This document shows positions 23,435 to 32,091 of a stretch of DNA of 49,920 bases, in pieces. The notes under the pieces were generated by a model that was not told the origin of the DNA, did not search any database, and was given only the letters and a program-made list of their open reading frames with translations. Numbering within the stretch: position 1 is the first letter of the stretch; each line of letters opens with the position of its first letter. The DNA comes from Paenibacillus aceris (GTDB taxonomy: Bacteria; Bacillota; Bacilli; Paenibacillales; NBRC-103111), in contig NZ_JAGGKV010000035.1 of assembly GCF_017874035.1 (NCBI RefSeq), positions 1 to 49,920 on the forward strand. The letters run 5' to 3'. The position numbers were made by a program, and so were the translations under genes.

Positions 23435-25282
23435 TTAGTTATCGCCGTAAACAAAAACCTGGAGGCCGGCAATCACGCTGCCATCTGCGCTAACCGCTTT
23501 GATTTCCGTCTGCCCTGCCCTTAGGCCCCTCACAACAGCCCCATCAGGAGTCGCAGAAACGACAGCTACCGCATCGTTGGCGGACTCCCATTTCAATTCC
23601 TGCGGAGCGCTGAATGGTACTACGGAGGCATCAACCTGCTGACTGCCATTAACAGGTACATCTAGCGTGCTCTTGCTCACCACAATCCGCTGCGGCTTGC
23701 CGGCATTCACATCCTCCTTGCGCCATACCGTCTGCATCGGAAAGTAATGCGCGCTGTCCAGCATGACGCCGCCTTCTACAGCCATTAGCTCCATACGGTT
23801 GCTCGTTGGGTCCGGGAAGATCAGAGAGGAAACGACGGCCTCGCCATCGTTAGCAAACACCTCAAGGCTGGATTCATCCACATAAAAGCGAAGCTTAAGC
23901 TTGCCGTCCTTTAGCTGCAGCGGCGCTTTTACTGTCTCGGCGAAGCCTTTCTCAAATGAAGTGATACCTGAGTGCGTCCGGTCTACGGCAAGCTCTGCGG
24001 ATAGCGCATCATAGCTGACGACCGTTTCCTGGCCGCTGCCTTTCCTAAGCTTGAACGCCACCTTGGCATTCGGCTGGACGGACAGCTCCGTAACCAGCTC
24101 ATACGATGTTCCTTTGATCCCCTCAAAAGGATTATGCCCTTGAGCCAATTCTTGTTTAGTCAACGCTGTCTCTTTGCCACGCAATCTGTCTAGCTCCTTA
24201 ATTGGCAGCTGAACGAGCCGCAAGCCTTGGTCAGGCATATTCCGCAACTTCAGCTCGCGTGGAATGGACATGTTGCCCTTCCAGGCGCCCGTCGGCATCG
24301 CGAATGGATACCGCCAATTAGACATCCAGCCTAGCCATATCCGGCGCCCGTCTTTGGCGGGAATGTCCGAGTAGGAGACAGCGGCATAGAAATCTTTGCC
24401 GTAATCCGTCCAGAGCACATCGGATGGCTTGTTGTCATTCTTGAACGTTTTCCCATCGAACGAGCCGACAAAGTATTGTGCCGTCGAGCCCTTTGTCGCT
24501 GTATTGCTGCCGATACTCACGGTCAGCACCCACTTTTTCGCCTTGGAGTCTTCAACCGGCAGCTCAAACAAGTCCGGACACTCCCAAACAGCGGCATGCG
24601 AGCCTTGATCGCTTCCGAACTCGCTCGTCATCGTCCATGACTTCAAGTCCGGCGATGTATAGAAACGGACACGGTTATCCACAGATACTACCATTACCCA
24701 AGACTTAGTTGGCCCGTGCCAGATGACTTTGGGGTCGCGAAAGTCCTTCAAGCCCGGATTCGGAATGACCGGATTCCCCGCGTATTTCGTCCACGTTCTG
24801 CCTTTGTCGGAGCTGTAGGCAATGCTTTGCGATTGAACCCCGCCTTTGAAATGGGTAAAAATCGCAACCAGCCCCGCTTTGCCTCCAAAAAATCCGCTCG
24901 TATCCTTCTCATCGACCACCGCGCTGCCGGACCAAATCTCGCCGAGAGAATCACGTACCAATGCAGCGGGAAGATGCTCCCAGTGGATTAGATCTTTGCT
25001 AACCGCGTGTCCCCATTGACCGCTATTTTGGTAAAACTGGTGATATTCTCCTTCGTAATAAACCATCCCGTTCGGATCGCTCATATTGCCGGATTCCGGC
25101 GATAGGTGATACTGTGGACGAAATGTTTCTGTATAATAATTAGGCTCACTCGAATACGTAAAAGCTGCGCTTTCCTCTGAGCCAACCAAATCTTTGTCAC
25201 CTTGAACCAATACCGCTCCCCCCCAACTCAGAAGTGAGACCGCGGCAGCACCGATTGCCCATACTCCTACTATTTTTCGCAT
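23435..25282 (-). CDS. secreted GH32 fructan hydrolase with C-terminal Ig-like domain
   Basis: Extracellular levanase/inulinase-like enzyme, 615 residues. A signal peptide (about 1-28) is followed by the GH32 five-blade propeller and a beta-sandwich. The nucleophile motif is NMSDPNG with Asp69, where most family members have W(M)NDPNG. FRDP (181-184) and WECPD with Glu234 are intact. The last 80 residues (from about 534) form a bacterial Ig-like (Big_2) domain, often used for wall or polymer contact. It would cut fructan outside so the ABC importer can take up the products. It has its own gap upstream (194 bases) with a terminator, and a TACAAT -10-like box at 25324-25329 lacking a good -35, which fits activator control. 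Confidence 0.88.
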   Translation of the reverse strand: MRKIVGVWAIGAAAVSLLSWGGAVLVQGDKDLVGSEESAAFTYSSEPNYYTETFRPQYHLSPESGNMSDPNGMVYYEGEYHQFYQNSGQWGHAVSKDLIHWEHLPAALVRDSLGEIWSGSAVVDEKDTSGFFGGKAGLVAIFTHFKGGVQSQSIAYSSDKGRTWTKYAGNPVIPNPGLKDFRDPKVIWHGPTKSWVMVVSVDNRVRFYTSPDLKSWTMTSEFGSDQGSHAAVWECPDLFELPVEDSKAKKWVLTVSIGSNTATKGSTAQYFVGSFDGKTFKNDNKPSDVLWTDYGKDFYAAVSYSDIPAKDGRRIWLGWMSNWRYPFAMPTGAWKGNMSIPRELKLRNMPDQGLRLVQLPIKELDRLRGKETALTKQELAQGHNPFEGIKGTSYELVTELSVQPNAKVAFKLRKGSGQETVVSYDALSAELAVDRTHSGITSFEKGFAETVKAPLQLKDGKLKLRFYVDESSLEVFANDGEAVVSSLIFPDPTSNRMELMAVEGGVMLDSAHYFPMQTVWRKEDVNAGKPQRIVVSKSTLDVPVNGSQQVDASVVPFSAPQELKWESANDAVAVVSATPDGAVVRGLRAGQTEIKAVSADGSVIAGLQVFVYGDN

Positions 25283-25415
25283 ACGTCCTCCTTCTGCAGA
25301 TCGTCGAATTTTTCCGTATGGTCATTGTACCGAGGGCGAGGGGAGAAAGATTTCAAAATCATTGGGAGTTGCCTTTTAATTTGATTTGCCTGTGCCTGAA
25401 TGTGACGCTATACAC

Positions 25416-25464
25416 AAAAAAACTCCCAGTCCCTCACTCCACCAGATCGTGGTATTAAGGGCTG
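25416..25464 (-). terminator. terminator between the response regulator and fructan genes
   Basis: On the minus strand a long hairpin with CCAG..CCCT against AGGG..CTGG at the base and CCAC against GTGG inside is followed by seven Ts (plus-strand As 25416-25422). It divides the regulatory part from the enzyme/permease part of the cluster. Confidence 0.7.
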
Positions 25465-25476
25465 GAAGCAGCTTTG

Positions 25477-27096
25477 TTACCGATTTTCGCTTAGTAGTTC
25501 TTCACGATACTCCTTTGGACCTTTGCCATAATATTTCTTAAAAGCTGTACTAAAGTAGCTTGAGCTAGAGTAACCGACCAGCGTAGCAATATCTGTCAGC
25601 TTCAGTTCATTTTCCTTTAAGAGCACCGTCGCTTTGCTTAGGCGCAGCTTTGTAACGTAGTCGCTAAAAGTGACACCTATACTTTGCTTAAAAAGTCCCG
25701 ACAAATACGTTTCGTTGAGATGAAACATATCGGCTAGCGAAGCCAGCGTGAGCTCATAGGAAAAGTTTTCGTCCACATAATTGCGAATCGCTTCCATCAT
25801 TTGTTGACCGCTGGAAAACCTTGTTTTCCTTACTTCGTTCATCACGAGCTGGGCCATTTCATGCAGCTGTTCCAGCACTTGCTCCCTTGAAGAGTAGTCT
25901 CTTACTGTCATCTGACAGTTCCATAGATAGCTCTGCAATGAGGCGTCGCCGAGCTCGAACTTTTTGGCGATTGCATTAAACAGCATAATGATCCGCAATG
26001 TCAGGAAGGTGAAAACAAACATCGGCGTGTCTCGCTCCGCTAAGAAAATAGCGTGCAGCTGCTTGGTGAAAGCCGGCATATCCAGATTCTCGATTGTCTG
26101 CATCAGCTTGCGCTCCACTTCCGGAGAGAACGCATGCGTCATAGCCAGCATATTCCGATTCGGCTCCGCTTTATCGGACTGGATCGTGCCCTGACTCCAA
26201 GCCAGCATGCTTGACGCATAACCGTCCTTAAGCTGCCTGAGCCCGCTGATCGGCTCGCCGATGCCGAGTACGCTCTCTACTCGCAAATAGCTTTTAATAT
26301 TTCGCTTCAGCTTGCGCGCAAAATCATCCATGAATCGTGCGTGGGACTCTGAGTCTCCGATTAAAATCAAGAAATGCATCATGGCAGGATGACTTATGGC
26401 ATAAAAGGGATACACCTGCTCCCAGCGCTGCACAGATTCCCGGCAAAGCATCTGGAAGGCGAGGTATAACAGATCTTTCCGCTCGCTCCAATCGTCCAGC
26501 CTCCCCTTCGGAATCCTCATCTCCACCGTTACAAACTGTGCGTGCACGTCCTCGACTGCCAAAGAAGACAGCTGCAGCTGCTCCATCCGGTCTTTCATGG
26601 TTGCTATGCTAAACCACTCATCCTTCACAAGCTGCCAAATCAATTGCTCCTGCAGCAGCTGGAGCTGCTGGTTATTTATCATCTCCTCCCGATCCTGTTC
26701 ACGGAGCCGGTTGCGGTCCTCTTCCAATTCTGCGGACAACTTGGCCAGAAGAGCCGTCACCTCGCTGCGCACGACAGGCTTCAGCAAGTAATCTTTTACC
26801 CCCAGCTGGATGGCTGCCTTCATATATTCAAAATCCGAGTAGCCTGAAAGTACGATAATCCGGAGGTCTGGATAAGCCCCCTTACATGCTTTGACGAAAG
26901 CGATTCCGTCCATTTGGGGCATGCGAACATCCGTAATCACCACGTCGGGCAGCGGCTGCTCGCTTAGAAGCTGCAGGGCTTCCAAACCGTTAGCTGCCTC
27001 GAGACCAATGACGAACCCGGCAGATTCCCAATCAATCTTGGCTTTAATGCTGTTGCGTACACCGACCTCATCGTCAATCAGCATAATTCTGTACAT
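25477..27096 (-). CDS. response regulator, AraC type (YesN-like)
   Basis: Two-component response regulator of 539 residues. A receiver domain (1-125) has the phosphoacceptor Asp56 in ITDVRMPQMDG. A long middle region follows, then a C-terminal AraC-type double helix-turn-helix (about 430-535) ending in YYGKGPKEYREELL. YesM/YesN pairs regulate polysaccharide and oligosaccharide uptake in Bacillus and Paenibacillus. It starts 7 bases after the kinase gene with AAGGAG overlapping it. Probable targets are the promoter regions before the binding-protein gene and before the levanase gene. Confidence 0.92.
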   Translation of the reverse strand: MYRIMLIDDEVGVRNSIKAKIDWESAGFVIGLEAANGLEALQLLSEQPLPDVVITDVRMPQMDGIAFVKACKGAYPDLRIIVLSGYSDFEYMKAAIQLGVKDYLLKPVVRSEVTALLAKLSAELEEDRNRLREQDREEMINNQQLQLLQEQLIWQLVKDEWFSIATMKDRMEQLQLSSLAVEDVHAQFVTVEMRIPKGRLDDWSERKDLLYLAFQMLCRESVQRWEQVYPFYAISHPAMMHFLILIGDSESHARFMDDFARKLKRNIKSYLRVESVLGIGEPISGLRQLKDGYASSMLAWSQGTIQSDKAEPNRNMLAMTHAFSPEVERKLMQTIENLDMPAFTKQLHAIFLAERDTPMFVFTFLTLRIIMLFNAIAKKFELGDASLQSYLWNCQMTVRDYSSREQVLEQLHEMAQLVMNEVRKTRFSSGQQMMEAIRNYVDENFSYELTLASLADMFHLNETYLSGLFKQSIGVTFSDYVTKLRLSKATVLLKENELKLTDIATLVGYSSSSYFSTAFKKYYGKGPKEYREELLSENR

Positions 27097-27103
27097 CTTG
27101 TTG

Positions 27104-28885
27104 TCAGCTCCTTAAAAGCGGAAGGTACATCATCAATTCCGTCCCTTCGCCCAATTGGGAATGTAGGTCTAAGTGAAACCGCTCGCCATAATTCAAACGG
27201 CAGCGAGACAGCACATTGCGAAGCCCAATGCTCTGCCCCTCGCTGCTAAGAATGGCAACAGAATCACCGGCCTCCAGCTCTGCCTGCAAATCTTGGACCA
27301 ATTCGGGCGACATCCCGATGCCATTGTCCTTGACACAGATCAGCAGTCTGTCGCCATCCACCTGGGTCCGAAGGCTCACTTGGGCGACTCCTTCCTTCTC
27401 CAGACTATACTTCACGGCATTTTCCACCAGCGGCTGAATGATGAATTTGGCAATCATGTAATCCTTGGCCGCGGGGTCTTCCTCGATCACAACATGCAGC
27501 CTTTCTTCATGTCTCAAATGAAGGATGAACAGATAGTCGCGAATATAGGCCATTTCCTCGGCGACTCGAACCAAATCGCTGTTCAGGTTCAGCGAGTACC
27601 GCATCATTTTGCCCAACGCCTCGGTTGCGTCCATGACCAAATCTTCCCGCTTCATGGCGGCCAATCCGCTAATGATTTCAAGCGTATTATTATAAAAATG
27701 CGGATTGATTTGCAGCAGCAGCGCTTTATATTCGGCATTTTTCCGGCGTAAGTTCGTTTCAAATTCCGTTTCGATCAAATATCTCAGCCTATGCGTCATC
27801 TGCTCGAAAACACCCGTCACATAGCCCACTTCACTATGTCCTTCCCTGACTTTCGGCATCACATGCAGAGCTTGATTAAATTCACCGCGCTGAACATACT
27901 TCATTGCCCTTCCCATACTGCTTAGCGGCTTCGTAATGCCGGCAGACAGCCAGAAGGCAGCCACCATGGCAAGTAAAAGCAATATAACCGTAACTACCAG
28001 CATGGTTTGCCGGATCTGTGTAATTTTCTCGTACAACTCCCCTTCGGGAACGGTGCCGGCAATGATCCAATTTTGAGCAGGCAGCTTGCGGAAAAAGAGA
28101 AGGTTCGTCCCTTCCGTATCCTTGACCGGGAAAACGCCGCTGGACGCCTCCTGAAACCGGTCATCGATTTGCGCAAGACCACGCTGCAGAATGTTCTGCT
28201 CCTCCGCAATATTTTGATCCAGCACACTCTTTCCTTCTCGCGTCAACAGCATGACTTTGCCTGTCCTTCCAACCCGAATTTTCTCAATGGCGTTCCGCAG
28301 CAGCGTAGTAGGGTAATTCACCTTAATGAACCCGACGTTTCTAAGAGATTGCAGCTGAACAAGCGGAAAAAGGAAAGAATTCACCGATCTCGCTTTCATG
28401 AACTCATCCGACTGATCGATATCCTTATGCGCCGTCGTCCAGCGCTGGCCTACGGTCATGAATGCCTCGAACCATTCGCTCTTCAGATAGGTTCTGTCTT
28501 GGGTCCACAGCCCTCCGGCGTCCTCGGCAAAAGCGCTGATCGAAATGCCGCTTGCATTATTCACCCCATACGAGGAGAAATATTCCCGCAATCTCATCTT
28601 GGCCAGCACCCGCTCCTGAATCGTATTGTCCGGATTCAAGTGCACATTCAGCCACTCCTGGGTGATTCGGGAGCTGACCACCTGGTTGCCTGTATCTTCA
28701 ACTTGCGTCAGCAGCGTCACGACGTGGGAAGCGAACTGCTCGATCGTTTGGGCGGTCGAAGATTCGATTGACGCCTTAATCGTTTGAGTCGCTTCCTCGC
28801 TTAATATATATGCAAGCGCCGCAAAAGGAAGGATGAGCAGTATCGAGAACACAGCCATCAGACGGCTTCTCAAAGAAAAAAACAT
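27104..28885 (-). CDS. sensor histidine kinase (YesM-like)
   Basis: Membrane sensor kinase of 593 residues. Layout: membrane segment (about 10-28), extracellular sensor domain of dCACHE type (about 30-290), second membrane segment (about 296-314), HAMP linker (315-370) and His_kinase/HATPase domains. The phosphoacceptor His397 lies in LQINPHFYNN, typical of the YesM/LytS group, with the N box NAVKYSLEK and G box DNGIGMS. It would sense sugar outside, possibly through the binding protein. Its gene follows the binding-protein gene, separated by a stem-loop. Start: GGGGG five bases before ATG. Confidence 0.92.
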   Translation of the reverse strand: MFFSLRSRLMAVFSILLILPFAALAYILSEEATQTIKASIESSTAQTIEQFASHVVTLLTQVEDTGNQVVSSRITQEWLNVHLNPDNTIQERVLAKMRLREYFSSYGVNNASGISISAFAEDAGGLWTQDRTYLKSEWFEAFMTVGQRWTTAHKDIDQSDEFMKARSVNSFLFPLVQLQSLRNVGFIKVNYPTTLLRNAIEKIRVGRTGKVMLLTREGKSVLDQNIAEEQNILQRGLAQIDDRFQEASSGVFPVKDTEGTNLLFFRKLPAQNWIIAGTVPEGELYEKITQIRQTMLVVTVILLLLAMVAAFWLSAGITKPLSSMGRAMKYVQRGEFNQALHVMPKVREGHSEVGYVTGVFEQMTHRLRYLIETEFETNLRRKNAEYKALLLQINPHFYNNTLEIISGLAAMKREDLVMDATEALGKMMRYSLNLNSDLVRVAEEMAYIRDYLFILHLRHEERLHVVIEEDPAAKDYMIAKFIIQPLVENAVKYSLEKEGVAQVSLRTQVDGDRLLICVKDNGIGMSPELVQDLQAELEAGDSVAILSSEGQSIGLRNVLSRCRLNYGERFHLDLHSQLGEGTELMMYLPLLRS

Positions 28886-28952
28886 ACAATCCCCCGTTTC
28901 CTAACTCCATTTGTCTATCATACATGTCAATCTTCTTAGGAAACAACGACAA

Positions 28953-28981
28953 AGAGACGATCATTGAAATGATTCGTCTCT
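28953..28981 (-). other. intercistronic stem-loop
   Basis: AGAGACG-ATCATT / AATGAT-CGTCTCT, 13 pairs with a tiny loop, directly after the binding-protein gene. T-run after it is short. Stem-loops here commonly raise binding-protein mRNA level relative to downstream genes by protecting the upstream message; that role is inferred. Confidence 0.6.
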
Positions 28982-28997
28982 ATTATCTTCATACGCC

Positions 28998-30359
28998 TTA
29001 CTTTTTCTGCTGCGCTTTCACATCCGCGTTAGCCTTATCGATCGTCGTAATGGCTTCTGCAATGGACGCGTCTATATTACGCTTGCCGATGGTGACATCC
29101 TCGAACATTTTGTTCACGGCATCCGACATTTGCGGGAAGATCGGCGTGATTGGGCGCGGTCTGCCGTACTTCTGATTTTGAATGACGAAGATGTTCTTCG
29201 GATACTCATTCAGTTCCGGGAAATCTTTTGCCGCCGAGTAACGGGACGGGATATCTTTGGTCATGCCGGCATATGTCTTCTGACCGTCATGTCCAGTCAC
29301 CCAATTGACGAACTTCCAAGCTTCGTCCGGATTTTTACTTTTGGAGGAAATGCCCAGCGCCCAGCTTCCATTCGCAACCGCTTGCGCTGTCCCCTTAGGC
29401 AGTGGTGCAATATCATAGTCCTCACCTAATTTGAAATTCGGGAATTTCTCTTTCAGATTCGTGAGTGACCAAGAACCGTCAATGGTGATGCCTAATTTTC
29501 CGTTCGGGAACGGATCTGGCGGATACTCTAGAGCGGATACTTTATCCTTGTTGTAAAGATCCGAGAAGAATTGAATAGCTTTCTTCGTTTGCGCGGAATC
29601 CAAATACCCTTTCGACGTTGTGCCGTCGGGACTCATAATTTCCCCGCCAAACTGCCAAATAATCGGATACTTGAAGTACGCCGTACCTCCAGCGCTGCCA
29701 AAGCCCTGTGCAGGATCGATCCCGAAGATCCCATTCGCCGGATCATTGATTTTCTTCGCGGCATCGAGCACTTGATCCCATGTCCATGGCTCATCCGGAT
29801 TTTTGGAAGGCAGTGGAATGCCCTTCGCTTGGAACATCTTTTTGTTATAAAACATGGCAATGGAGGATTCCGTGAGAGGCGCCATGTAGATTTCATTTTG
29901 ATACGTATACGTGGCTAGCGTTGATTTCGGAACATCCTCCATATTGCCGTCTGCCTTGAAGTAGGCTGTTAGCGGTTTAAGCGCGCCTGCATTCGCATAG
30001 GACCCTACAGTAGGAGCGTCGAGCGCCATAATGTCCGGTGGACTGCCTGACGCGATGGATACGCGTAATTTCGTGTCGTAATCCGAGTATGGAATCGGTG
30101 TCATTTCCACGGAAATATTCGGGTACTTCTCCATGAAGGACGCCACGAGCTTATCGTAGGCTGCGTTTTCCGTATCGTTGCCCGAGTTTCTCCAGAACGT
30201 CAGCTTGACTTTATCTTCTTTTTTCACCGTGCTATCAGCTTGCTTTGGTGCGGATGAGGACGTAGCGGAAGTACCGTTATCGCTTTGTGTGGAACATCCC
30301 GCTAGTAATCCGCCGACTACGATAGCGCTTACTACAGTTTGGCTTAGCTTTTTCAACAT
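28998..30359 (-). CDS. sugar-binding lipoprotein of CUT1 ABC importer
   Basis: Extracellular solute-binding protein family 1, 453 residues. The lipoprotein signal has the lipobox LLAGC (Cys22). The mature part has the family pattern KLTFWRNSG, PPDIMALDAP and EAWKFVNWVTG. It captures the oligosaccharide for the two permeases encoded further downstream. First gene of the fructan cluster on the minus strand, which is an unusual order with the two-component genes between binding protein and permeases. The ribosome site GGGG lies six bases before the ATG and can be paired with an upstream repeat. Confidence 0.92.
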   Translation of the reverse strand: MLKKLSQTVVSAIVVGGLLAGCSTQSDNGTSATSSSAPKQADSTVKKEDKVKLTFWRNSGNDTENAAYDKLVASFMEKYPNISVEMTPIPYSDYDTKLRVSIASGSPPDIMALDAPTVGSYANAGALKPLTAYFKADGNMEDVPKSTLATYTYQNEIYMAPLTESSIAMFYNKKMFQAKGIPLPSKNPDEPWTWDQVLDAAKKINDPANGIFGIDPAQGFGSAGGTAYFKYPIIWQFGGEIMSPDGTTSKGYLDSAQTKKAIQFFSDLYNKDKVSALEYPPDPFPNGKLGITIDGSWSLTNLKEKFPNFKLGEDYDIAPLPKGTAQAVANGSWALGISSKSKNPDEAWKFVNWVTGHDGQKTYAGMTKDIPSRYSAAKDFPELNEYPKNIFVIQNQKYGRPRPITPIFPQMSDAVNKMFEDVTIGKRNIDASIAEAITTIDKANADVKAQQKK

Positions 30360-30364
30360 GTTAT

Positions 30365-30418
30365 GCCCCTTTCATTTGTCTGTTGTTGTTGTTCTTGCCA
30401 TCATCATATCAAAGGGGC
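30365..30418 (-). promoter_or_regulatory. inverted repeat covering the binding-protein ribosome site
   Basis: GCCCCTTT (minus strand 30418-30411) is complementary to AAAGGGGC (30372-30365), which contains the ribosome site of the binding-protein gene. If transcribed, it would sequester that site. The promoter is not clear: TATGAT-like and TATTAT-like boxes exist, and with the former only one arm would be in the RNA. Confidence 0.35.
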
Positions 30419-30542
30419 TTTTATAATAAATTCAATATGCTCTGATCCGAACTTATAAAATTATCATGCACAATAGCATGTGTGAAGGCTGTTAAAATAT
30501 CATTGTACACGTAATTCGACAATTCGTATCAAATTCCACCCG

Positions 30543-30571
30543 TTTACAACTCGACAGGGTTTGTTCATAAT
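30543..30571 (+). promoter_or_regulatory. promoter of the DJ-1/PfpI gene
   Basis: TTTACA (30543-30548), 17-bp spacer, CATAAT (30566-30571), start expected near 30578. This leaves about 30 bases of leader with AAGGAG before the ATG at 30610. Confidence 0.6.
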
Positions 30572-30609
30572 TACTTATGGGTTACCATCTATTTCCAAGG
30601 AGTGATACG

Positions 30610-31170
30610 ATGTCAAAGAGAATCTTAATTCTAACCGGTGATGCTGCAGAAGTCTTGGAAGTTTATTATCCCTATTTTCGAGTGTTAGAGGAAGGGTATG
30701 AGGCTATTATCGCTTCGCCGACGAAGAAAGTACTTCGTACAGTCGTCCATGACTTTATCGAAGGCTGGGAAACCTACACAGAGAAGCCAGGGCATCTTCT
30801 GCCGTCTCACATCGCTTTTGCTGATGTAGATCCAAGCCAATATGATGGACTTATCATTCCCGGAGGCAGAGCACCCGAATACATTCGTTCCAACGAACAT
30901 GTTCCGCGCATTATTCGCCATTTCCTTGAAACTGACAAACCCGTGGGCGCAATTTGCCATGCTGCGCAAGTATTTTCCGCTTTGAAAGACAATCATTACT
31001 TTGAAGGGCGCACCATGACTGCATATACGGCTTGCCGCCTGGATATCGAGCAGCTCGGAGCTAAGTATGCAGCGGATACGCTTCATGTGGATGGGAACTT
31101 AGTCTCTGGTCACGCTTGGCCGGATTTACCGGGCTTCATGCGCGAGTTTATGAAACTGCTCGCAAACTAA
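30610..31170 (+). CDS. DJ-1/PfpI family protein
   Basis: 186-residue DJ-1/PfpI (class I glutamine-amidotransferase-like) protein. The nucleophile Cys116 sits in GAICHAAQ, the strand-elbow motif. A glutamate in the PGGRAPEY loop matches the PfpI protease/deglycase group. Members act as glyoxalases, peptidases or stress proteins; the specific activity is unknown. Start: ATG with AAGGAG seven bases upstream, downstream of a good promoter. Single-gene unit facing a second DJ-1/PfpI protein of a different subgroup. Confidence 0.85.
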   Translation: MSKRILILTGDAAEVLEVYYPYFRVLEEGYEAIIASPTKKVLRTVVHDFIEGWETYTEKPGHLLPSHIAFADVDPSQYDGLIIPGGRAPEYIRSNEHVPRIIRHFLETDKPVGAICHAAQVFSALKDNHYFEGRTMTAYTACRLDIEQLGAKYAADTLHVDGNLVSGHAWPDLPGFMREFMKLLAN

Positions 31171-31178
31171 CTACATAA

Positions 31179-31220
31179 ATGGAGGATCCTAAACTGTGAG
31201 GTTTGGGACTCCTCCTCCAT
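31179..31220. terminator. hairpin between the convergent DJ-1/PfpI genes
   Basis: ATGGAGGA against TCCTCCAT with inner CC.AAAC/GTTT.GG pairing. T-runs are weak on both sides; it lies between two converging genes and probably ends transcripts from either side. Confidence 0.45.
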
Positions 31221-31255
31221 AGTGAAATCCTTAAGAAGCATTTTGCAATAAAAAA

Positions 31256-31855
31256 CTATTGTATCTCCGTAACCTTCCAATCATATTCCATTAATTGAGC
31301 CGTCCTCAATGCTCGTTCACTTCCAAGTAACCTTCCCACAACATACAAGGACATGTCTATGCCCGCGGATATGCCCGCAGAGAGAACGATTTTCCCATTG
31401 TCCAAATACCTGGCATGCTCCACAATCTGTGCGGAAGCTGGGGCAACTTCTCTAAGTTCATCGACAGCCAAACGATTTGTAGTAAGCTTCAATCCATTCA
31501 ATACATTCGCTTTGGCTAGAATTAAGGCCCCTGTACAAACGGACAGAAGCAGCTCTACTTCATTCGCTACTTGGTAAATCCAATTTGTAATGACTTCGTT
31601 ATGCATTTCTTGTCTTGAGCCCCACCCTCCGGGGATAATCACAATGTCCGGTTTTGGACAGTTATCCAGGGTGTAAGAAGGATTGACGCTAAGATTCCCC
31701 ATCGCCTTAACAGGACGGTCATGTTCGGCCACCGTATACACTTGAAAGTCTTTTCCCCGATTACTAGCGGCAATAAAAACCTCGAAGGGTCCAACAAAAT
31801 CCATAGGCTCTACATTGTCGAAAATCAAAATCGCTACCCGCCGTGCCTGATCCAT
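31256..31855 (-). CDS. DJ-1/PfpI family protein, isonitrile-hydratase-like
   Basis: 199-residue DJ-1/PfpI protein of the subgroup that includes isonitrile hydratase and the N-terminal half of GlxA-type AraC regulators. FDNVEPMDFVGPFEVF at the N-terminus carries an acidic residue (Asp19) and the nucleophile Cys107 sits in LLSVCTGAL. There is no helix-turn-helix part. Start: ATG 31855, with GGAGG 10 bases upstream; the longer frame from 32077 runs through the riboswitch and is rejected. The striking point is its leader: a ZTP-type riboswitch with terminator lies 25 bases upstream, so the enzyme may act in folate/one-carbon or AICAR-related metabolism, not yet described for this family as far as I know. 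Confidence 0.82.
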   Translation of the reverse strand: MDQARRVAILIFDNVEPMDFVGPFEVFIAASNRGKDFQVYTVAEHDRPVKAMGNLSVNPSYTLDNCPKPDIVIIPGGWGSRQEMHNEVITNWIYQVANEVELLLSVCTGALILAKANVLNGLKLTTNRLAVDELREVAPASAQIVEHARYLDNGKIVLSAGISAGIDMSLYVVGRLLGSERALRTAQLMEYDWKVTEIQ

Positions 31856-31879
31856 TCCATCATCTCCTCCGAAAATAAT

Positions 31880-31980
31880 AAAAAAGCATTTGGTCTCAGA
31901 CCAAACACTTTGCCCAGGCGTACGGCATATGAGATATGTGCTCCCTCGTGGTACTCCACGTTTACGCGCCAGTTGCACAT
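31880..31980 (-). promoter_or_regulatory. ZTP (pfl) riboswitch with intrinsic terminator
   Basis: On the minus strand the leader reads ATGTGCAACTGGCG (from 31980), an inner hairpin ACGTGG-AGTA-CCACG, then AGGGAGCACAT closing the outer stem. After a short linker comes GCCGTACGCCTGGGCA (ending about 31911), the conserved second part of the pfl/ZTP aptamer. It continues into the hairpin TTTGGTCTGAGACCAAA (31905-31888) and TTTTTT. This is the classic arrangement in which ZTP binding prevents termination. Identification is from memory of the consensus CUGGC ... GGGAGC ... GCCGNNCGCCUGGGC. Downstream gene: isonitrile-hydratase-like DJ-1/PfpI protein. Confidence 0.88.
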
Positions 31981-32000
31981 ACCAAATCATTCCTATTACC

Positions 32001-32029
32001 TTTTTATCAGAATTTTCTGATAAGTACAA
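32001..32029 (-). promoter_or_regulatory. promoter of the ZTP-riboswitch unit with spacer palindrome
   Basis: Minus strand: TTGTAC (32029-32024), 17-bp spacer, TAAAAA (32006-32001). The spacer is filled by the palindrome TTATCAGAA-AA-TTCTGATAA (32023-32004), a likely operator, so a second control layer may act above the riboswitch. Confidence 0.5.
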
Positions 32030-32091
32030 TATAAAGTTTTGTCTCAGAGACATTCTCCCCTCACAGATCCAACCCAAATCTTTTCAACTCA

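Noticed and set aside
31856..32077. N-terminal extension of the second DJ-1/PfpI protein
   Set aside because: It runs through the riboswitch aptamer and terminator and has no homology to the family.
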